Source of the DNA: Clostridia bacterium
Lineage (GTDB): Bacteria > Bacillota > Clostridia > TANB77 > CAG-508
Assembly: GCA_900772235.1 (NCBI GenBank)
Contig: CAAGQX010000163.1
Location: 1-18,915 of the forward strand
Reading direction: 5' to 3'
DNA: 18,915 nucleotides
Shown here: piece by piece, positions 1 through 8,388 of the stretch
Position numbering within the stretch: position 1 is the first letter of the stretch
How the letters are laid out: every line of letters begins with the position of its first letter
Position numbers and translations under genes: made by a program
The notes under the pieces: generated by a model
What the model saw: only the letters and a program-made list of their open reading frames with translations
The model's database searches: none
Told to the model about the DNA's origin: nothing

Positions 1-130
1 ACGTTCGCTTCAAGCAACTTAAATGCGAAGCATTTTTGCTGAAGCGGAATGCTGGGCATATACTAGTTTTCGTAGCGATGTAAATTGAATTTTTCTCGAA
101 ATTACCGCGGTCGGAGAACGGAATTTTTTA
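1..130. other. GC-richer structured intergenic segment, possible dispersed repeat
   Basis: This segment is visibly richer in G+C than the genes around it and holds several short inverted repeats: GCTTC (8-12) with GAAGC (26-30), AGCATT with AATGCT flanking 29-52, and TTCTC with GAGAA flanking 93-118. All frames are closed by stops within about 85 bases, so no gene is supported. From 131 to 263 the sequence returns to AT-rich leader DNA before rseP. The composition shift and palindromes resemble dispersed intergenic repeats of clostridial genomes, but only one copy is visible and the left edge is cut by the window, so repeat status is inference. Confidence 0.35.
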
Positions 131-263
131 TTTTATATATGGATATTTTGTAAAGAGGTTTACCCTGGAAAAGCAGTAAGTTCTACGAAGATTTAAAATA
201 TATTGTTAATATATGCTTATAGAAATATATTTTGTATTTGTTGGGAGATTTAGGAGGAAAATA

Positions 264-1277
264 GTGCTAAGTATTTTGTTAAATATAATAAAAATAGCTT
301 TTTTATTAGGATTTTTAATTTTAATACACGAAGCAGGTCACTTTTTTGTAGCAAAATTATTTAAAGTAAAAGTAAAAGAATTTGCCATAGGTTTTGGACC
401 TATAATTTGGGAAAAACAAGGAAAAGAAACGAAATATGTATTAAGAGCAATTCCACTAGGAGGCTTTGTTAATTTACTAGGCGAAGAAGAGGCTTCACAA
501 GAAGAAGGTTCATATAGCAAGGCAAGTAGAATAAAGAAGATATGTATACTTCTAGCTGGTGGAACAGTTAATATTATTTTTGGATTATTAGTTTATTTTA
601 TATTAATATCTACTACTGCAAGTTTTGTATCTACAACTGTTCAGCAAACTGTTGAAAACTATTCCGCAAAAATGGCAGGAATGGAGCAAGGAGACGAAAT
701 AATAAAAGTTAATGGAAAGAAAATAAGGTTAAAAAGTGAAATAGATAGTATACTTGCAAATAGTGAAGGAAAAGACATTAAACTTACAGTAAAAAGAAAT
801 GAAGAAATCTTAGATATAAATTTAAAACCTACCATAGATGAAGAAACTGGAAGATATTTTTTAGGAATAATATTTAAAGAAGCCGATAAGAGCTTTACCA
901 ATAATTGCTATTATGGATTTTGGAATACAGTGTATTTTTCAAGTTCAATTGTAGAAAATGTAAAAGAACTATTTACCGGAAATGTTGGTGTAGACCAATT
1001 AACAGGACCTGTAGGAATTTCAGAAGTAGTAGTAAAAACCCAAAATGTATCCCAATTTGTATATATATTAGCACTTATATCACTATCATTGGGAGTTACA
1101 AACCTTTTACCATTTCCACCACTTGATGGAGGTAAAATTTTATTACTAATTATAGAAGGAATTATAAGAAGACCAATAAAAGAAAATGTTAATAATGCAA
1201 TTCAAATGACCGGTTTTGTTATAATTATGGCTTTAGCAGTAATTGTAACTTATAATGATGTTCTTAGAATATTTTAA
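264..1277 (+). CDS. rseP: RIP-family site-2 zinc metalloprotease RseP (RasP)
   Basis: Membrane-embedded protease that cuts transmembrane segments of anti-sigma factors and leftover signal peptides. The product is 337 residues from a GTG start at 264, chosen because TAGGAGG (251-257) lies 6 bases upstream; an in-frame ATG at 213 has no ribosome binding site. Visible features are an N-terminal hydrophobic helix carrying the zinc motif HEAGH (residues 22-26), a central PDZ-like region with the typical AGMEQGDEIIKVNG stretch, and a C-terminal hydrophobic helix with the second metal motif (NLLPFPPLDGGK). In many Firmicutes the gene follows dxr; no dxr is present here and the upstream DNA is non-coding. 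polC begins 31 bases downstream with no terminator between, so the two are probably cotranscribed. Family assignment is secure. Confidence 0.95.
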   Translation: MLSILLNIIKIAFLLGFLILIHEAGHFFVAKLFKVKVKEFAIGFGPIIWEKQGKETKYVLRAIPLGGFVNLLGEEEASQEEGSYSKASRIKKICILLAGGTVNIIFGLLVYFILISTTASFVSTTVQQTVENYSAKMAGMEQGDEIIKVNGKKIRLKSEIDSILANSEGKDIKLTVKRNEEILDINLKPTIDEETGRYFLGIIFKEADKSFTNNCYYGFWNTVYFSSSIVENVKELFTGNVGVDQLTGPVGISEVVVKTQNVSQFVYILALISLSLGVTNLLPFPPLDGGKILLLIIEGIIRRPIKENVNNAIQMTGFVIIMALAVIVTYNDVLRIF

Positions 1278-1308
1278 AGTAAATAAACAGAAAGGAATGA
1301 ATTTTAAA

Positions 1309-4300
1309 ATGGCAACTGCAGTAAAAGACGCATTTAATGATTATGTTAAAGGTAGTAATATTTTAGATGCCAGTATAGAAAATGTAAACCTATATAAAAA
1401 AACAAATAAATTAGAAATAGATTTAAAATCAGATAAGAAAATAAACATAGGTGAAATTTATTATTTTGAAGAATATTTAAAAAATCAATTTAAAATTAAC
1501 AGTATAGACATAAAAATTGAATATACAACTATTCCAGAAAATACTTTAAAAGAAGATTGGGTAAATATTGAAAAATACCTATCAAAGAATTTTCCATTAA
1601 TAAAAACTATTTTAACAGATAGCAGAATAGAAATAGAAGAAAATACTGCATATATAGTTATAAAAAGTACAAATTCATCTTTTTTACATTCTTATAAAAT
1701 AGACGAAGTGCTAGAAAATATTATATTTAAGCTATATGCACAAAAAATGAAGGTTAAATATAAAGAAGAATTAGAAGAAGATTATAAAGAAAAACAAAAA
1801 CAATATTTAGAAGAATTAGGCAGAAGTGAATGCCAAACAATAATGCAAAATAATAAAAATAATTTAGAATTTTTAAAAACTGAAAATTCTTCTTCTAATG
1901 AAAATAAAGTAGAAAAGCTAGAGATAGATAATCCAGTAATTATTGGAAAAAGCGGAAATATAAAAGAACAAATTGTAAAAATCAAAGATTTAACTAGTGA
2001 CTATGGAAAAGTTGCATTAGAGGGTAAGGTTATTTCTACAGATTCAAGAGAATTAAAAAATGGAAAAACTTTAGCAATGTTTAACTTATATGATGGAACA
2101 AGTACTATTACTTGTAAATCGTTTATAGACCCTACAAAACAAGATTTACCAGCTATATTAAAAAGAATTGAAAAATCTGGAAGGTTAAGAATACAGGGAA
2201 ATGCACAATACGATAATTTTGCAAAAGAAATTGGAGTTATTGCAAATGTTGTAGTAGAAATTCCACCAATAGATGAGAACACAAGAATGGATAATGCAAA
2301 AGAAAAAAGAGTAGAATTACATATGCATACCCAGATGAGTCAAATGGATGCAGTATCTTCTGCAACAGATTTAATAAAAAGAGCTGCTAAGTGGGGAATG
2401 AAGTCTATTGCAATAACAGACCACGGAGTGGTACAAGCCTTTCCAGAAGCAAACCACGCAGTAGAAGATAATAAATTAGATATAAAAGTAATATATGGTG
2501 TGGAAGCATATTTAGTTGCTGATGAAGAAATACCAGAAGGAGTAGAAGATGGCTACAAGAAGGTAAAACCATATCACGCAATAGTATTAGCAAAGAACTA
2601 TAAGGGATTAAGAAATTTATATGAATTAATTTCTGTAACACATTTAAATTATTTCCATAAAAGACCAAGAATGCTAAGAAGTGTTTTTGAAAAATATAGA
2701 GAAGGATTAATTTTAGGAAGCGCCTGTGAACAGGGAGAATTATACAGAGCAATTGTAAATAAAAAACCAGAAGAAGAAATTAAGAAAATTGCTTCATATT
2801 ATGATTACCTAGAAATTCAGCCTCTTGGTAACAATGCTTTTATGCTAAGAGATGGTACATTCTCTAGTATGAAAGACCTAGAAGATGTAAACAAAAAAAT
2901 TGTGGAATTAGGAGATGAACTTGGAAAATTAACAGTTGCAACGTGTGATGTGCATTTTATGGATCCACAAGATGAAATATATAGAAGAATATTAATGGCA
3001 GGGCAAGGCTTTTCAGATGCAGACCATCAAGCACCATTATATTTAAGAACTACTGAAGAAATGCTTAATGAATTTTTATACTTAGGAAAAGAAAAAGCAT
3101 ATGAAGTAGTTGTTACAAACACAAATAAAATATCAGATTTGTGCGAGAAAATATGCCCAATTTCTAAAGAAAAATGTCCACCAGTAATAGAAGGAGCAGA
3201 ACAAGAAATAAAAGATATCTGCGATAGCAGAGCAAAAGAACTATATGGAGATCCATTACCAGAAATTGTACAAGCCAGACTAAAAAGAGAGTTAGACTCT
3301 ATTATAAAAAATGGATTTTCAACTTTATACATAATTGCACAAAGACTAGTAAAAAAATCAAATGAGGATGGGTATTTGGTTGGCTCAAGAGGGTCAGTTG
3401 GTTCTTCGTTCGTAGCAAATATGCTTAGTATTACAGAGGTAAATTCACTTCCACCACATTATAGATGCCCAAATTGTAAATATTCGGATTTTACAGACTA
3501 TGGCGTGCCTAATGGAGTAGACTTACCAGACAAGAATTGTCCCAAATGTGGTGCAAAATTATGCAAAGATGGAATGGACATACCATTTGAAACTTTCTTG
3601 GGATTTAATGGAGATAAAGAACCAGATATAGACTTAAACTTCTCAGGGGATTACCAAGGAAAAATACATAGATATGCAGAAGTAATATTTGGAAAAGGAA
3701 AAACTTTTAAAGCAGGAACAGTTGGAACAATAGCAGACAAAACAGCTTTTGGGTATGTAAAAAATTATTTTGAAGAAAGACACATACCAGTAACAAATGC
3801 TGAAATATCAAGATTAGTACAAGGATGTGTAGGAGTAAAAAGAACAACAGGCCAGCATCCAGGAGGAATTATAGTTGTACCACACGGGAGAGAAATATAC
3901 GAATTTTGTCCGGTACAACACCCTGCAGATGATCCAAATTCAGATATAATTACAACACATTTTGATTACCACTCTATAGACAAAAACTTATTAAAACTAG
4001 ATATGCTAGGACACGATGACCCTACAGTAATAAGAATGCTCCAGGATTTAACAGGGGTAGATCCAAAAACAATACCATTAGACGACAAAGAAACAATGAG
4101 CTTATTCACATCAACAAAAGCTTTAGGAGTAAGTGAAGAGCAAATAAAGTCGCCAATAGGGAATTATGGTATACCAGAATTTGGAACCAAGTTTGCAAGA
4201 GGAATGCTTTTAGATACAAAACCAACCAAATTTGAAGAGTTAATTAGAATTTCTGGATTATCTCATGGTACAGATGTATGGTTAAATAACTGCCAAGACT

Positions 4301-5073
4301 TAATAAATTCAGGAACTGTAACACTTATGGAAGCTATTTGTACAAGAGATGACATTATGACATACCTAATGAAAATGGGATTAGAACCAGGCGATGCTTT
4401 TAAAATAATGGAGGTTGTTCGTAAAGGAAAGGCAACAAAAGATCCAGAAAAATGGGCTGAATACGAGAAAAAAATGAAGGAACATAATGTCCCTTCGTGG
4501 TATATGGAATCGTGTAAGAAAATAAAATATATGTTCCCAAAAGCACACGCGGTAGCTTATGTAACAATGGCATTTAGAATAGCTTGGTTTAAAGTTCATA
4601 TGCCATTAGCATATTATGCAGCATATTTTACAGTAAGAGGGGCAGAAGATTTTGACGGAGAAGTTATGCTATATGGAAAGCAAAAAGTAAAAGACAAAAT
4701 GAAAGAATTAGATATGCTAGGGAATAATATGTCTGTTAAAGAAAAAGGAATGTATACAGTTTTGGAATTAGTAAACGAGATGTATGAAAGAGGCTACGAG
4801 TTTTTACCAATAGATCTATACAAATCAGATGCTAAGAAATTTAAAATAGAAGACGGTAAAATAAGACCACCATTTTCAAGTATAGCAGGACTTGGAGGTG
4901 TGGCAGCAGAGGGAATACAAAAGGCAGCTAGTGAGGAAAATGGCAAGTTTATATCAATAGATGAATTTCAATTAAAATCTAAAGTAGGTAAATCAATAAT
5001 AGAAATGCTTACTAAATTTGATTGCTTAAAAGGAATGAGCAAAAGCAACCAGTTAAGTTTATTTGATGTGTAA
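1309..5073 (+). CDS. polC: DNA polymerase III alpha subunit, PolC type, apparently without the inserted exonuclease
   Basis: Replicative polymerase of low-GC Gram-positives; 1254 residues from ATG 1309. The RBS AAAGGA at 1291-1296 is 12 bases upstream; ATG 1297 is too close to it and ATG 1255 overlaps rseP. In order: N-terminal domain, OB-fold region (about 230-330), PHP domain opening with HMH (338-340) and ITDHGVVQAFPEA, then the polymerase core with GSRGSVGSSF, a zinc finger (C720, C723, C744, C747), catalytic Asp pair in PDIDLNFSG (D773, D775) and the third Asp in LDMLGHDDP (D898). It ends with QLSLF, a sliding-clamp binding motif. PolC proteins normally have a DEDD 3'-5' exonuclease of about 170-190 residues inserted in the PHP domain after GVEAYLV. 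Here GVEAYLV (397-403) is followed by about 20 linker residues and then YHAIVLAKN, with no FDxET-type motif. The length is about 180 below the usual ~1430. Confidence 0.96.
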   Translation: MATAVKDAFNDYVKGSNILDASIENVNLYKKTNKLEIDLKSDKKINIGEIYYFEEYLKNQFKINSIDIKIEYTTIPENTLKEDWVNIEKYLSKNFPLIKTILTDSRIEIEENTAYIVIKSTNSSFLHSYKIDEVLENIIFKLYAQKMKVKYKEELEEDYKEKQKQYLEELGRSECQTIMQNNKNNLEFLKTENSSSNENKVEKLEIDNPVIIGKSGNIKEQIVKIKDLTSDYGKVALEGKVISTDSRELKNGKTLAMFNLYDGTSTITCKSFIDPTKQDLPAILKRIEKSGRLRIQGNAQYDNFAKEIGVIANVVVEIPPIDENTRMDNAKEKRVELHMHTQMSQMDAVSSATDLIKRAAKWGMKSIAITDHGVVQAFPEANHAVEDNKLDIKVIYGVEAYLVADEEIPEGVEDGYKKVKPYHAIVLAKNYKGLRNLYELISVTHLNYFHKRPRMLRSVFEKYREGLILGSACEQGELYRAIVNKKPEEEIKKIASYYDYLEIQPLGNNAFMLRDGTFSSMKDLEDVNKKIVELGDELGKLTVATCDVHFMDPQDEIYRRILMAGQGFSDADHQAPLYLRTTEEMLNEFLYLGKEKAYEVVVTNTNKISDLCEKICPISKEKCPPVIEGAEQEIKDICDSRAKELYGDPLPEIVQARLKRELDSIIKNGFSTLYIIAQRLVKKSNEDGYLVGSRGSVGSSFVANMLSITEVNSLPPHYRCPNCKYSDFTDYGVPNGVDLPDKNCPKCGAKLCKDGMDIPFETFLGFNGDKEPDIDLNFSGDYQGKIHRYAEVIFGKGKTFKAGTVGTIADKTAFGYVKNYFEERHIPVTNAEISRLVQGCVGVKRTTGQHPGGIIVVPHGREIYEFCPVQHPADDPNSDIITTHFDYHSIDKNLLKLDMLGHDDPTVIRMLQDLTGVDPKTIPLDDKETMSLFTSTKALGVSEEQIKSPIGNYGIPEFGTKFARGMLLDTKPTKFEELIRISGLSHGTDVWLNNCQDLINSGTVTLMEAICTRDDIMTYLMKMGLEPGDAFKIMEVVRKGKATKDPEKWAEYEKKMKEHNVPSWYMESCKKIKYMFPKAHAVAYVTMAFRIAWFKVHMPLAYYAAYFTVRGAEDFDGEVMLYGKQKVKDKMKELDMLGNNMSVKEKGMYTVLELVNEMYERGYEFLPIDLYKSDAKKFKIEDGKIRPPFSSIAGLGGVAAEGIQKAASEENGKFISIDEFQLKSKVGKSIIEMLTKFDCLKGMSKSNQLSLFDV

Positions 5074-5182
5074 AATAGATTAAAAATTTAAAGAAATATA
5101 TTGTAAAATTTATAAAGTTATTATAAAATATCTTTGGTTAGTAAAATACTAATTAAAATAAACAATAAAAGGAGAATGAAAA

Positions 5183-5899
5183 ATGGAGGAAAATAAAAAA
5201 CAAGAAGAAATAAAAAAGGAAGAGATAAAGCAAGAAGAAACAAAAACTATTGATACTGAAGAACTAAAAAAACAAGCAGCAGAAACAGTGGGTCAAGTAA
5301 AAAGTACCGTAAAGAATATAAAAATTAAGGACGAAACAATAAATACTAAAAATTTTGTTAAGGATATGATAAAAGATCCAATAAGCAAAACAACAGAAAT
5401 TTCAAAGGATAGTGATAATAAATTCCTAAAAACATCTGTATTTATAGTAATAGTGTGGATGGCAGCAAAATTCTTATTTTCAACATTATCATATAGTAAA
5501 TATAGCTCATTTGGAAGAAATATATTATCAATAATTAAAAATACACTTTCACCAGTATGTATAGTACTAGGATTAACACTAATAATATTTATATTAAATA
5601 AAAAACACAAAAAATCATTAACAACAATATTATCAACAGTAGTTACAGTATATTCACCAATGGTAGTAGCATCAGTATTGCATTTGCTAAATTTAATAGA
5701 TTATAATATGGCTAAACTTACAACACCAGTAACAACACTTGCTTCATTTATAACAATTGTATTATCATATTTTGCAATGAAAGATATATTCCAAGAAGAA
5801 ACAGAATTAGCAACATTTAAAAAATTTGTACTTGTAGAATTAATTTATTTTGCAGTAGCAATAGTTGTATCTTTACTAGGAATATCAATGTATATATAA
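5183..5899 (+). CDS. Hypothetical membrane protein, five predicted helices, charged N-terminal tail
   Basis: I do not recognise a specific family. The 238-residue product has about 80 N-terminal residues extremely rich in Lys and Glu (likely a cytoplasmic coiled or disordered tail), then about five hydrophobic segments near residues 82-100, 112-138, 143-166, 177-196 and 212-236. The topology is reminiscent of Yip1-like or small polytopic clostridial proteins, but no diagnostic motif is seen. ATG 5183 is preceded by AAAAGGAG (5167-5174). It lies 109 bases after polC with no terminator in between; a weak promoter-like pair (TTGTAA at 5101, TAAAAT at 5124) is possible. A strong terminator follows. 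No function is proposed. Confidence 0.8.
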   Translation: MEENKKQEEIKKEEIKQEETKTIDTEELKKQAAETVGQVKSTVKNIKIKDETINTKNFVKDMIKDPISKTTEISKDSDNKFLKTSVFIVIVWMAAKFLFSTLSYSKYSSFGRNILSIIKNTLSPVCIVLGLTLIIFILNKKHKKSLTTILSTVVTVYSPMVVASVLHLLNLIDYNMAKLTTPVTTLASFITIVLSYFAMKDIFQEETELATFKKFVLVELIYFAVAIVVSLLGISMYI

Positions 5900-5920
5900 A
5901 TATTAATAAAGATATAATAT

Positions 5921-5950
5921 AAGAACGGGTTTAAATCCCGTTCTTTTTAT
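5921..5950 (+). terminator. Rho-independent terminator after the 5183-5899 gene
   Basis: Perfect 9-bp stem AAGAACGGG (5921-5929) with CCCGTTCTT (5937-5945), a seven-base loop, then a T-rich tract running into TTTTTATCTTTTTT. It separates the membrane protein gene from the rpsB promoter. Confidence 0.92.
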
Positions 5951-5969
5951 CTTTTTTACAAGAAAAGAG

Positions 5970-5999
5970 TTGACAAGTTCATATAAATACTGGTATAAT
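5970..5999 (+). promoter_or_regulatory. Sigma-A promoter for rpsB-tsf
   Basis: Consensus -35 TTGACA (5970-5975) and -10 TATAAT (5994-5999) separated by 18 bases, with an extended -10 TG at 5991-5992. Transcription should start near 6006, giving a leader of about 110 bases before rpsB. The leader has a small hairpin GCAAA/TTTGC just before a first GGAGG (about 6086-6090) and a second GGGAGG that serves rpsB. Ribosomal protein leaders often carry autoregulatory structures, but I cannot match this one to a known S2 leader. Confidence 0.88.
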
Positions 6000-6116
6000 A
6001 CATAAGTTGAAAAATACGCACGCAAGGTAACAGTTTAAGATTGTGCTTATTAAATAAAAGTGTTCTTAAATGCAAAATACTTTGCGGAGGAAAAACAAAA
6101 AGGGAGGAATTTTAAA

Positions 6117-6896
6117 ATGGCAGTAGTTGCAATGAAACAATTATTGGAAGCAGGTGTACATTTCGGACACCAAACAAAAAGATGGGACCCTAAAATGGCT
6201 GAATATATCTATCAAGCTAGAAATGGTATCCATATTATCGATTTACAAAAGACATCTAAAAAAATTGATGAAGCTTATAACTTTATCAAAGAAGTATCAG
6301 AGGAAGGAAAAGATATACTTTTCGTAGGTACAAAAAAACAAGCTCAAGAATGTATTAAAGAAGCAGCTGAAAAAAGCAATATGTTCTATGTAGACCAAAG
6401 ATGGTTAGGTGGAATGCTTACAAACTTTAAAACAATCAGAAAAAGAGTAGAAAGATTAAACAAATTAGAAGAAATGCAAACAGATGGAACATTTGATGTT
6501 TTACCTAAAAAAGAAGTTGCAAAATTAAAAAATGAAATGGAAAAACTAGAAAAAAATCTTGGTGGTATTAAAAATATGACAAGATTACCAGGAGCAATGT
6601 TTGTAGTTGATCCAAAAAATGAAAGAATAGCAATTTTAGAAGCTAGAAAATTAAATATTCCAATCGTAGGATTAGTAGACACAAACTGCAATCCAGAAGA
6701 TGTAGATTATCCAATTCCAGGAAATGATGATGCAATTCGTGCTGTAAAATTAATTACAGATGTAATGGCAAATGCAATTATTGAAGGAAGACAAGGAGAA
6801 ATGGTAGCAGAAGAACCTGCTATGCAAGAACAAGTAGCTGAAGAAGAAGTAAAAGACATTGAACAAGTTGTAGCAAACGAAGAAACAGCTGAATAA
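6117..6896 (+). CDS. rpsB: 30S ribosomal protein S2
   Basis: Ribosomal protein S2, 259 residues, the usual size for the family plus a short acidic C-terminal tail. It opens with MAVVAMKQLLEAGVHFGHQT and contains the conserved RWDPKM, YIYQARNGIHIIDLQKT, VGTKKQAQE, DQRWLGGMLTNF, LPGAMFVVDP and PIVGLVDTNCNP stretches. ATG 6117 is chosen because GGGAGG (6102-6107) sits 9 bases upstream and the protein aligns from this Met; the frame is open back to 6060 but unsupported. The last ~30 residues are Glu-rich. It is the first gene of an operon with tsf, the usual partner. A 28-base block around its start (6095-6122) is nearly the same as the polC start region. Confidence 0.98.
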   Translation: MAVVAMKQLLEAGVHFGHQTKRWDPKMAEYIYQARNGIHIIDLQKTSKKIDEAYNFIKEVSEEGKDILFVGTKKQAQECIKEAAEKSNMFYVDQRWLGGMLTNFKTIRKRVERLNKLEEMQTDGTFDVLPKKEVAKLKNEMEKLEKNLGGIKNMTRLPGAMFVVDPKNERIAILEARKLNIPIVGLVDTNCNPEDVDYPIPGNDDAIRAVKLITDVMANAIIEGRQGEMVAEEPAMQEQVAEEEVKDIEQVVANEETAE

Positions 6897-6910
6897 TGCA
6901 AAATATTTAA

Positions 6911-6937
6911 GACAGGGAGATTTATTTAATCCCTGTC
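6911..6937 (+). promoter_or_regulatory. rpsB-tsf intercistronic hairpin without a U tract
   Basis: Perfect 8-bp stem GACAGGGA (6911-6918) and TCCCTGTC (6930-6937) with an 11-base loop. The sequence after it is A-rich, not T-rich, so it does not read as an intrinsic terminator on this strand. It may modulate rpsB:tsf ratio through pausing, processing or mRNA stability; that role is inference. Confidence 0.6.
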
Positions 6938-6968
6938 TATAAAAAAATAAATTATAGGAGGTATGTTT

Positions 6969-7847
6969 ATGATAACAGCAGCATTAGTAAAAGAATTAAG
7001 AGAAAAAACAGGTGCAGGAATGATGGACTGCAAAAAAGTTTTAACAGAAACAGATGGAGATATGGAAAGAGCCGCTGAGTTATTAAGAGAAAGAGGAATA
7101 ACAAAAGCAGCTAAAAAATCTGATAGAATTGCAGCAGAAGGATTAGTATATGTATACTTATCTGATGATAAAAAAGTTGGTGCAGTATTAGAAGTTAATG
7201 CTGAAACAGATTTCGTTGCTAAAAACGAAGAATTTAGAAAATTTGTTCAAGATACAGCAAAACAAGTAGCTGTAAAAAATCCAGCAGATGTAGAAGCGTT
7301 ACTTGCAGAGCCAGCATTAGTTGATGAAACAAAAACAGTACAAGACATATTAACAGATAAAATAGCTACAATTGGAGAAAATATGTCTGTAAGAAGATTC
7401 GTAAGATTTGAAACAGAAGGATTCTTAGTAAGCTATACACACGGAGATGGAAAAATTGGTGTATTAGTTGATTGTGCAAAAGGTGATGAAGCTACAGCAA
7501 AAGATGTTTGTATGCAAATAGCAGCAGCAAGACCAGAATACTTAAATAGAGAAGAAGTTCCAGCAGACAAAGTAGCTCACGAAATGGAAATATTAAAAGC
7601 ACAAGCTATGAATGAAGGAAAACCTGAAGCTATAGCAGAGAAAATAGTACAAGGAAGAGTTGGAAAATTCTATGGAGAAATTTGCTTATTAGAACAAGAC
7701 TTTGTTAAAAATCCAGAAGAAAAAGTACAAAAATACTTAGACGAACACAATACAGTAGTTACAAGATTTGCAAGAATAGAAAAAGGTGAAGGACTTCAAA
7801 AAAGAGAAGAAAACTTTGCTGAAGAAGTAGCAAACCAATTAAAATAA
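6969..7847 (+). CDS. tsf: Translation elongation factor Ts
   Basis: Guanine-nucleotide exchange factor that recycles EF-Tu-GDP. The product is 292 residues, matching the roughly 290 of Firmicutes. It begins MITAALVKELREKTGAGMMD, the canonical N-terminal UBA-like module, and later has the EF-Tu contacting AETDFVAKNEEF segment and a full dimerisation and C-terminal region. The start is ATG 6969, not ATG 6963, because TAGGAGG ends at 6961: this leaves 7 bases to 6969 but only one to 6963. It is cotranscribed with rpsB across a 72-base gap and followed by a terminator. Confidence 0.97.
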   Translation: MITAALVKELREKTGAGMMDCKKVLTETDGDMERAAELLRERGITKAAKKSDRIAAEGLVYVYLSDDKKVGAVLEVNAETDFVAKNEEFRKFVQDTAKQVAVKNPADVEALLAEPALVDETKTVQDILTDKIATIGENMSVRRFVRFETEGFLVSYTHGDGKIGVLVDCAKGDEATAKDVCMQIAAARPEYLNREEVPADKVAHEMEILKAQAMNEGKPEAIAEKIVQGRVGKFYGEICLLEQDFVKNPEEKVQKYLDEHNTVVTRFARIEKGEGLQKREENFAEEVANQLK

Positions 7848-7859
7848 CTATTATTATAA

Positions 7860-7897
7860 AATAGCTCCGCAGAGAAAAAGTGGGGCTATTTTTTTAA
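7860..7897 (+). terminator. Rho-independent terminator of rpsB-tsf
   Basis: An 11-bp stem (7860-7870 with 7880-7890, two G-U wobbles) with a nine-base A-rich loop, followed by a T tract continuing to 7896. It begins 13 bases after the tsf stop. Confidence 0.9.
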
Positions 7898-7948
7898 ATT
7901 CTATTAAAGACTGATAAAAAAGCAATTAGTAAAGAAATATGTGCGAGT

Positions 7949-7977
7949 TTGACATAAAGTATTAAAAATGTTATAAT
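7949..7977 (+). promoter_or_regulatory. Perfect consensus sigma-A promoter for the 8024-8371 element
   Basis: TTGACA (7949-7954), a 17-base spacer, then TATAAT (7972-7977), with a TG one base before the -10. This is the best promoter in the window, implying strong constitutive transcription starting near 7984. Confidence 0.92.
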
Positions 7978-7984
7978 CAAAATA

Positions 7985-8009
7985 GTTTCCGAAAGGAAAT
8001 AATTTTTTT
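7985..8009 (+). promoter_or_regulatory. Small 5' hairpin with GAAA loop and T8 run in the leader
   Basis: Right at the predicted transcript start, TTTCC (7986-7990) pairs with GGAAA (7995-7999) around a GAAA tetraloop, followed by AA and eight T (8003-8010). It looks like a miniature intrinsic terminator or attenuator, or a 5' stabiliser. Only two pairs are G-C, so termination would be inefficient. Confidence 0.5.
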
Positions 8010-8023
8010 TAGGGGGATTGTAC

Positions 8024-8371
8024 ATGTCATTTACCCACGAGTTGTTTTTCCATCATCCAGATGAAATTCCAGTGGAACCACCAACATCTACCCAAAACCC
8101 TTTTGATGTTCCGAAAGATCCTAGAAAATTACCTCTAGGTGAAAGCGGGGGTGAAGCAAAGGGTGAGACTTTGGTCTGCCACCATGGATTCTTCTGTCCG
8201 GGAGATATTAAGATGGATGATAAAGCAATGGATCCATTCCAAGGCGAGAGCCCTTGCAAAGGAATGGGAAAAGGCGAAAAAACCACTCTCCAAGGGGGGA
8301 AAATTATGGGACAACCTAATTGGCATTTCCCTGAAGAGGGGGAACTTATGCCTCCTGATGGGGTAAACTGA
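8024..8371 (+). CDS. Orphan 115-residue Pro/Gly-rich protein, or structured RNA
   Basis: I do not recognise this gene. An ATG at 8024 has AGGGGG (8011-8016) 7 bases upstream and runs 115 codons to a TGA 18 bases before a strong terminator. The product is hydrophilic, rich in Pro, Gly and His, has three Cys (one in CHHGFFCPG), no membrane segment and little predicted core. About 46% of bases are G or C (152 of 330 over 8041-8370), against about 30% nearby. G/C-ending codons are about 37%, far above neighbours but below the first two positions, which mildly favours coding. Against this, several stem-loops are visible, including a two-part stem at 8234-8267 with a GAGA loop and one at 8322-8352, so a noncoding RNA of about 440 bases or a structured mRNA remains possible. 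It does not resemble tmRNA, RNase P RNA or SRP RNA. Composition suggests transfer or unusual selection. Confidence 0.55.
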   Translation: MSFTHELFFHHPDEIPVEPPTSTQNPFDVPKDPRKLPLGESGGEAKGETLVCHHGFFCPGDIKMDDKAMDPFQGESPCKGMGKGEKTTLQGGKIMGQPNWHFPEEGELMPPDGVN

Positions 8372-8388
8372 GATCAAAAGCCCAGAAG

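Noticed and set aside
3..83. Short open stretch on the + strand ending in a stop at 81-83
   Set aside because: No start codon with RBS, no recognisable domain, palindromic and compositionally odd; more likely repeat or intergenic DNA.
6006..6116. Known S2 autoregulatory leader upstream of rpsB
   Set aside because: Only short hairpins visible and no match to a leader I can identify with confidence.
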